A stretch of DNA of 64,000 bases from Perkinsus olseni (taxonomy: Eukaryota; Perkinsozoa; Perkinsida; Perkinsidae). The translations under genes and the position numbers were made by a program. The notes under the pieces were generated by a model. It was not told the origin of the DNA. It saw only the letters and a program-made list of their open reading frames with translations, and made no database searches. The stretch lies in contig JABANP010000028.1 of the NCBI GenBank assembly GCA_013115135.1, positions 124,001 to 188,000 on the forward strand. The letters are read 5' to 3'. Shown here in pieces: positions 59,601 through 64,000 of the stretch; the first letter of the stretch is position 1; every line of letters begins with the position of its first letter.

Positions 59601-61635
59601 AGCACGCAGATGCTCCAGACGTAATCGAAGAGAATGTCCCCACAGTAACGACGATAGGCTTCGAAGGACACCACGAGGATTCCGCTGCACTCACCTGACG
59701 AGGGACCAACGACTGGCCTTCTCCGGGGCCCTTGGGGGAGTGCAACCCACTCATCTCCTCAGCCGATTCTCTCTTCTCCTCTACTGTCGACCCTGTCGCC
59801 CATCCTGTTATGCGAAGTCCGCAGTCGACTGACTCAGAGAATGCAACGCTACTGACCGGAGTAGGGGCTCACCTCCGCCCCAGGAGAGGATCTCCTGCTC
59901 CCACTGCTGCACGAGGGTTGCCGGGCATATGATAAGTACTCCCGCCAGGGCCGGTGTCACCACCGACTCCAGCGTGCGTACCTGCCAACGAGCAGATCTC
60001 AACGCAGGGAGCTACAAGGGATGCGCGAGAACTTACTCCGAGCCAGAGTCGACCTCAGGATACCCGATACGTGCAGACTGATGAGGAAAGCTGTGGTTTG
60101 TATCTACTTGAGCGGAGTGAGCTGCCACCACTCTCGTGGTTGACGGCGCCAAAAACGCATTGCTTGTTGGCGTTCTAGTTGCGACAGGTGCATACTTCTC
60201 GTGATATGAAGGAATCCTTCGATCGAGCATAGTGAGCCGGGAGCTTCCAAATGCACGGAGCCTTACCGTCTTGCCGAGTCCCATCTCATCGGCCAGTAGG
60301 GCGCCCGACCCCTCCTTCCAACGCTGCCACAGGAACCGTACTCCTTCCTTCTGGAAGGGGAACCTGCAGGCCATGCATACCGCAGTGCTCACAATGGCAG
60401 TCGCCGCCGAGTTACAGTTTATCCCAGATTGCGAAGGGGCACTCGAACTGGGGCCAATGGCGATCAGCAGGGCAGACCACAACCTGAGATGGGGACACCC
60501 GTAGTGATAGTCCTGAGACCCAGCTGGGTTAGTCTACTCGCTTCTCGCCACCATCTTTGATTTCGACGATATCCTCGCCGCCGTGGAGCCCTAGTTGCAG
60601 CGTCCCCTTCCGTCTCCGCGACAGAGCCTTGCGACGCCGCTTGGATGGGGATAGTGAGCCGACGGACGATTCCTTCTGAACAAAGAAGAGGTAATATACG
60701 GCACAGATCCAGATCCAGCTCACCACTCGCTTTCGGCTCACCCCACCCATCCCTGGGACCAAGGACCGGCCAGTCAGCAGCACTCGGGGCGGGGTCCCCG
60801 CCAACGACGAGGACGCCGGCGATTGGCGGCTGCTGCTGCTACTCTGAATGAGAAACCCTTATACAGGAAGGGTCGGCACTCAGGCACTCACCTCGACGGC
60901 GCTGCCACTACGGAATAGATCTTTCTTTAGAGGCTTCGACTCAGCAACGTCTTCGATCTCCAGGTCCGACCCGCTGCTGCTCGAGGACTCCGACGTGTCC
61001 TCCCCACTCGAGGAAGCAGCTGCGGCTGCCGAGCTCGGTTCGAGGCCAAACTTGGTGCGCAGGTCTCGGAGCTTCGAGTCAGAGTTTGACGGAGGCTTTT
61101 CCTAAAGAGAGGAAAGCTGATGCCAACAACGCCGTCACTAGGCGGTAGCACGGACGCCTACTCTGTTTTCGGTTTTGTTTCTTCTTTTCCTTCTCGAGGG
61201 CCTCCTCCACCTCGCGCTCAGCCTCCATCTCCAGCTCCCACTGCGATATTTGTTTTCCGATCCCATCCAGTCCGGCGATCGACTCGGCCGTCACGGAGCT
61301 GTTGGCATCTGAATCAGATAATCCGATCGTCATGAGTTGCATCCGAAAACTCTACGCATGGCGCGCCAGGGGAGGGGCGAGGTTAGACAGGAAGGCGTAT
61401 GCTGCAAACCACCAAAGTTCGTCTCAACGCGCAGCGATAACCCCCAACTGTCAAGCAGATGCACAGGAACTGCTACGCAAGCAAGGACCCACGGTAGGGG
61501 GGCCTCACTCCTCACTCAACCTCAGCGCGTATGAAGCCCACCGAGCTACAGTACGTAGAAGAGGATGAGGACCTTACCTTGCTCTGATGGCAGGGCCTGC
61601 TCGGATTCAACCGACGACTCCGCCTCGCCGGCCAT
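56622..61635 (-). CDS. ERCC6: SNF2-family ATPase CSB/ERCC6 (Rad26), transcription-coupled repair
   Basis: The gene starts at 61635 ([19 protein letters not shown]). The N-terminal part has a coiled coil ([20 protein letters not shown]) and acidic and basic patches ([16 protein letters not shown]). The ATPase core follows: [13 protein letters not shown] and [11 protein letters not shown] (motif I, about 60260-60340), [17 protein letters not shown] (Ia), [11 protein letters not shown] (II, near 59600), [20 protein letters not shown] (III, near 59455), [54 protein letters not shown]-type sequence, [20 protein letters not shown] (V, near 58370-58420), and RAWRIGQ-like sequence with a possible break (VI). 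Next come [20 protein letters not shown] near 58000 and the CSB-specific end [39 protein letters not shown] frees stalled RNA polymerase II and recruits repair factors. All subfamily landmarks are present. Confidence 0.93.
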
Positions 61636-61958
61636 GAGAATGGGGGGTACAAACTTCTCATAGTGCGCTCAGGTTACCTCCATCGCCCACCGGTCCGCTA
61701 GAGACTTTACGTGATTGCGTATCATGTCTAAGACGACCGCCCTTCACCAATATATGAACGACTCCAATGCAACTCATAGTCGATTTGAGAAACACTCTAC
61801 TGCTCATCAAATTAACTACTTGTTACCCCATTGCACCTGTACATCGACCTCCGGCCGCCCAAGACTCGCTCGGACCCTCCCCTGCACGGCATTGAGGATC
61901 GGCAACACTCTGGTGGGCAGAGTCAACGCCAACACCACTTTGGTAGGACTGAGTGACT

Positions 61959-62746
61959 TTACCTACGACAATGACCGAACGGACAGTAGAACAGGATGGC
62001 AGATAACGGAATCCAAGGACCGCAAGGGCCCCCAAACCGACACCACCGTAGATGGGAGATTCTCCGTAGTCGATTGGCCACAACTACTACCACAAGCCTC
62101 CCGCCGATATCCTCAATTTCGGTCCTGATTTCCCGTATGGCGCTATCCAGCTGAGCGGTCGTGAGCGGCCCGGACTCCGACGCAGCATCCACTGCGGAGA
62201 CCGCCTCGATAGAAGTCAGGGCTGGGTATTTGGCGGACAGGACGTCCCACAGGCCTGGACGCGACCAAAGACTCGAGCCGTGTTTTGACCGCTGCTGAGA
62301 GGCAGGCGTCCCTACTACCGTATTTAGTAGTGGTGTCCGAGAGGGAACACGAACTGCAGGCCCCAGTGAAGAGGACACGGACTCGGCCATCCTCCGTGAC
62401 TCCTAGTACTCTCACACCACCACCATCCATAGCCAACCCTGGACGGACCTGAAGCGCATATTTTTCTGCCGCTAAGATAATGTAACCCGGAAAATTCCGT
62501 GAGCCAGTACTCCTCCTGCGCTGTGGCGAAAAGAGCCCGTCTCGTAAGGACCAACGTCTCCCGGGAGGAGCCTACCGCATCCAGTGCTCTATCCACTTGA
62601 TCCACGGTAGGGAGGAGGAGCTGGTAGCCGTTAGGGAAGATGGCCACCAGGAGACTGATGGTGTACAGGACTCCTAATAGGAGTAGCACGGACACAAGGC
62701 GCCTCCCCAATGCCGTCGGCCGCCGTCTATCAGTTGCCAGAACCAT
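61959..62746 (-). CDS. membrane-anchored NifU-like (CxxC) domain protein
   Basis: The start was taken at the first ATG, 62746. The N-terminus is basic (ATDRRRPTALGRR) and followed by one strong hydrophobic helix (LVSVLLLLGVLYTISLLVAI; about residues 18-37). After GYQLLLPTVDQVDRALDAVG, helix RETLVLTRRALFATAQEEYW and an intron, there is a NifU C-terminal-type domain: VRPGLAMDGGGVRVLGVTED, GRVRVLFTGACSSCSLSDTT. This matches the family's RP-x-L-x-x-DGG-x-V and TGAC-x-x-C. The CxxC normally binds or transfers an Fe-S cluster. A further helical part (LTSIEAVSAVDAASESGPLT, AQLDSAIREIRTEIEDIGG) follows, and its end is approximate. NifU-like proteins are usually soluble in mitochondria or plastids, so the anchor is unusual. 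It may be a targeting signal or a true membrane segment. Confidence 0.72.
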
Positions 62747-63392
62747 CGCGCAATAGAAGCGCTGAGAGAGTGAACGTCGCTGACCTCGAAATGCCACTGA
62801 CCAACTCAACAGCGAGAGGCGTTTGAAGTTGAAATCCGTCGACCCAGTAATGGGGTTTGAGTTCTACAGAGAAAGATTGTGAAAGGAGTGGTATAGACAA
62901 TTATTGGAATGATGCAGTACAGTAGCGACAGCAGAGGACTCGATGCCCTCGCTGCCGACGAAGATACGGCTCGTTCTCAGAAACGCTTCTCACCAGCGCC
63001 AGCATGACTGCGGGCCTGGGAACCGATAGAAAACACGAGCCCTGAGGAAGTAAGTGTGATTGTTGGTGTTAGTGAAAGGGGCTGATATATATGACAGCAA
63101 TCAGGCGGCCGAGGGCTCCTCGAGGAAGGTTGAGAGTTACTGTTAGAGGAAAGGAATCTTTACAACTCCTGCAGCACCAGCAGCGGCAGCAGCAGCCAAG
63201 TCAAACAAACAGAGTAAATTCAGGTAACGCTGCTTTGGGTGGAACAAATAGGTGAAGGAGTGGTAGTAGTAATAGCTACAGCAGTGAATGCCGAGAAGGC
63301 GCGCTGTATTCCACTGGGCCAAGAGACCATTACGGAATTGTCCCCGGGCTCTTTGAGAGAATAGGACTAGACTCTTCCGGAACGTCCACCGT
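62747..63392. other. intergenic region
   Basis: No supported gene. AT-rich words (TGATATATATGACAG near 63085) and CAG/GCAG runs (63170-63200) occur. The open frame at 63143-63880 is the RING gene read in another frame. Confidence 0.4.
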
Positions 63393-64000
63393 TCACGCCG
63401 CCACTGGCTCGCTGACGGCCTGCGTCGACAGCGCGGCGATGCTAGCAGGGGGAGGAGGGGGACTGTCGACTTGTGCAGTCTCCAACTGCCGCAGCCCGTC
63501 CTCGATATCTCCGGACTCCTCAGATCCCGTACGAGAGTCAACGGCATCATCAGGAGTCGCGTCAGCATCACGGGCTCGACTCTGTGAGTGATGCAGATGG
63601 CTCGGGGCGATGGGATGTAAGAGCTCGTCACTACCCGCCTCTCGGACGAGTCCAAGCATCTCGATACGTTTACGACCTGACCCAAATCGTTAGCGGAATC
63701 AGTCGGCTGTTGGAGTCCACTTACACATGTAGCACTTAGTAGTCCGCAGTACCAGGTCCTTAGCACAGCCCTCGCACAGACCACCGTGGCCGCAAGGCAG
63801 CAGCACCACAGTTGCCAAGTCGTCCATACATATTTTACACGGGTGTGCGACCTAACCGTAGCACTCATCATAGTGAGCATAGCGTCATCACTGTAGTTAC
63901 CTTCTCGTCAGGCGATGTCTCCCTTGACGTTGACGCATCGTCGTCGTCGGGTACCGAGCTCCCATCCTCATCTTCTCCCGACTTCTTAGCAGGCTCACGC
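63393..64000 (-). CDS. RING-finger protein, 3' part, runs off the window
   Basis: The most upstream exon visible (64000-63901) is acidic (AKKSGEDEDGSSVPDDDDAS, then TSRETSPDEK) and ends at a GTAACT donor. After a short intron comes PCKICMDDLATVVLLPCGHG, GLCEGCAKDLVLRTTKCYMC, a C3HC4 RING with the usual Cys/His order, split by an intron just after its last CxxC. The C-terminus (IEMLGLVREAGSDELLHPIA) is acidic and Pro-rich and ends QAVSEPVAA with a TGA. It is a probable E3 ubiquitin ligase of the C-terminal-RING type. Its substrate is unknown. Confidence 0.85.

Noticed and set aside
1..64000. Bacterial origin with many frameshifted genes
   Set aside because: The breaks coincide with GT-AG introns whose phases agree, and the genes (TFIIF, SSRP1, CSB, WDR92) are eukaryotic.

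Overview
The window is nuclear DNA of a unicellular eukaryote. Genes are densely packed and split by many short GT-AG introns: the ones I could place by reading frame are mostly 47-76 bp, with a few of about 160 bp. No bacterial operons or ribosome binding sites are visible. A WDR92/DNAAF10 homologue implies motile cilia. Gene density, tiny introns and long runs of genes on one strand fit an alveolate of the perkinsid type, but this is inference and no rRNA or organelle marker settles it. Because of the introns, most coordinates below are gene spans. Exon borders are given only where reading frame and homology agree.

Layout. From 1 to 31.7 kb every supported gene is on the plus strand: a kinase-fold 3' end that looks like a pseudokinase; a TMEM209-like membrane protein; an unidentified coiled-coil gene; three tandem paralogues of a DXO/RAI1-like PD-(D/E)XK nuclease family (the middle one broken); TFIIF-beta; the FACT subunit SSRP1/Pob3; an FHA plus tandem-BRCT protein with the architecture of MDC1; three unassigned genes; and a UreH/NicO-type membrane transporter whose 3' half has been tandemly duplicated with a neighbouring gene for a small secreted cysteine-rich protein. 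From 48.6 kb back to 31.9 kb the genes are on the minus strand: a three-finger CCCH protein, two compact unassigned genes, a very large SH3/B-box/IQ-motif protein, and an unassigned long gene with a tRNA-like sequence inside it. At 48.7 kb the strand switches again: WDR92 and a long coiled-coil gene run forward to about 56 kb. The last block, 64 to 56.6 kb, is on the minus strand: a RING-finger protein that runs off the window, a membrane-anchored NifU-like protein, and a complete CSB/ERCC6 (Rad26) SNF2 ATPase.

Functionally the window holds several RNA polymerase II and chromatin or repair factors (TFIIF-beta, SSRP1, CSB, FHA-BRCT adaptor), a group of likely RNA cap-acting nucleases, and a fast-changing pair of secreted proteins. 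The points that most deserve follow-up are the DXO-like tandem array, the MDC1-like adaptor, the duplicated transporter/secreted-protein unit, and the membrane-anchored NifU-like protein.
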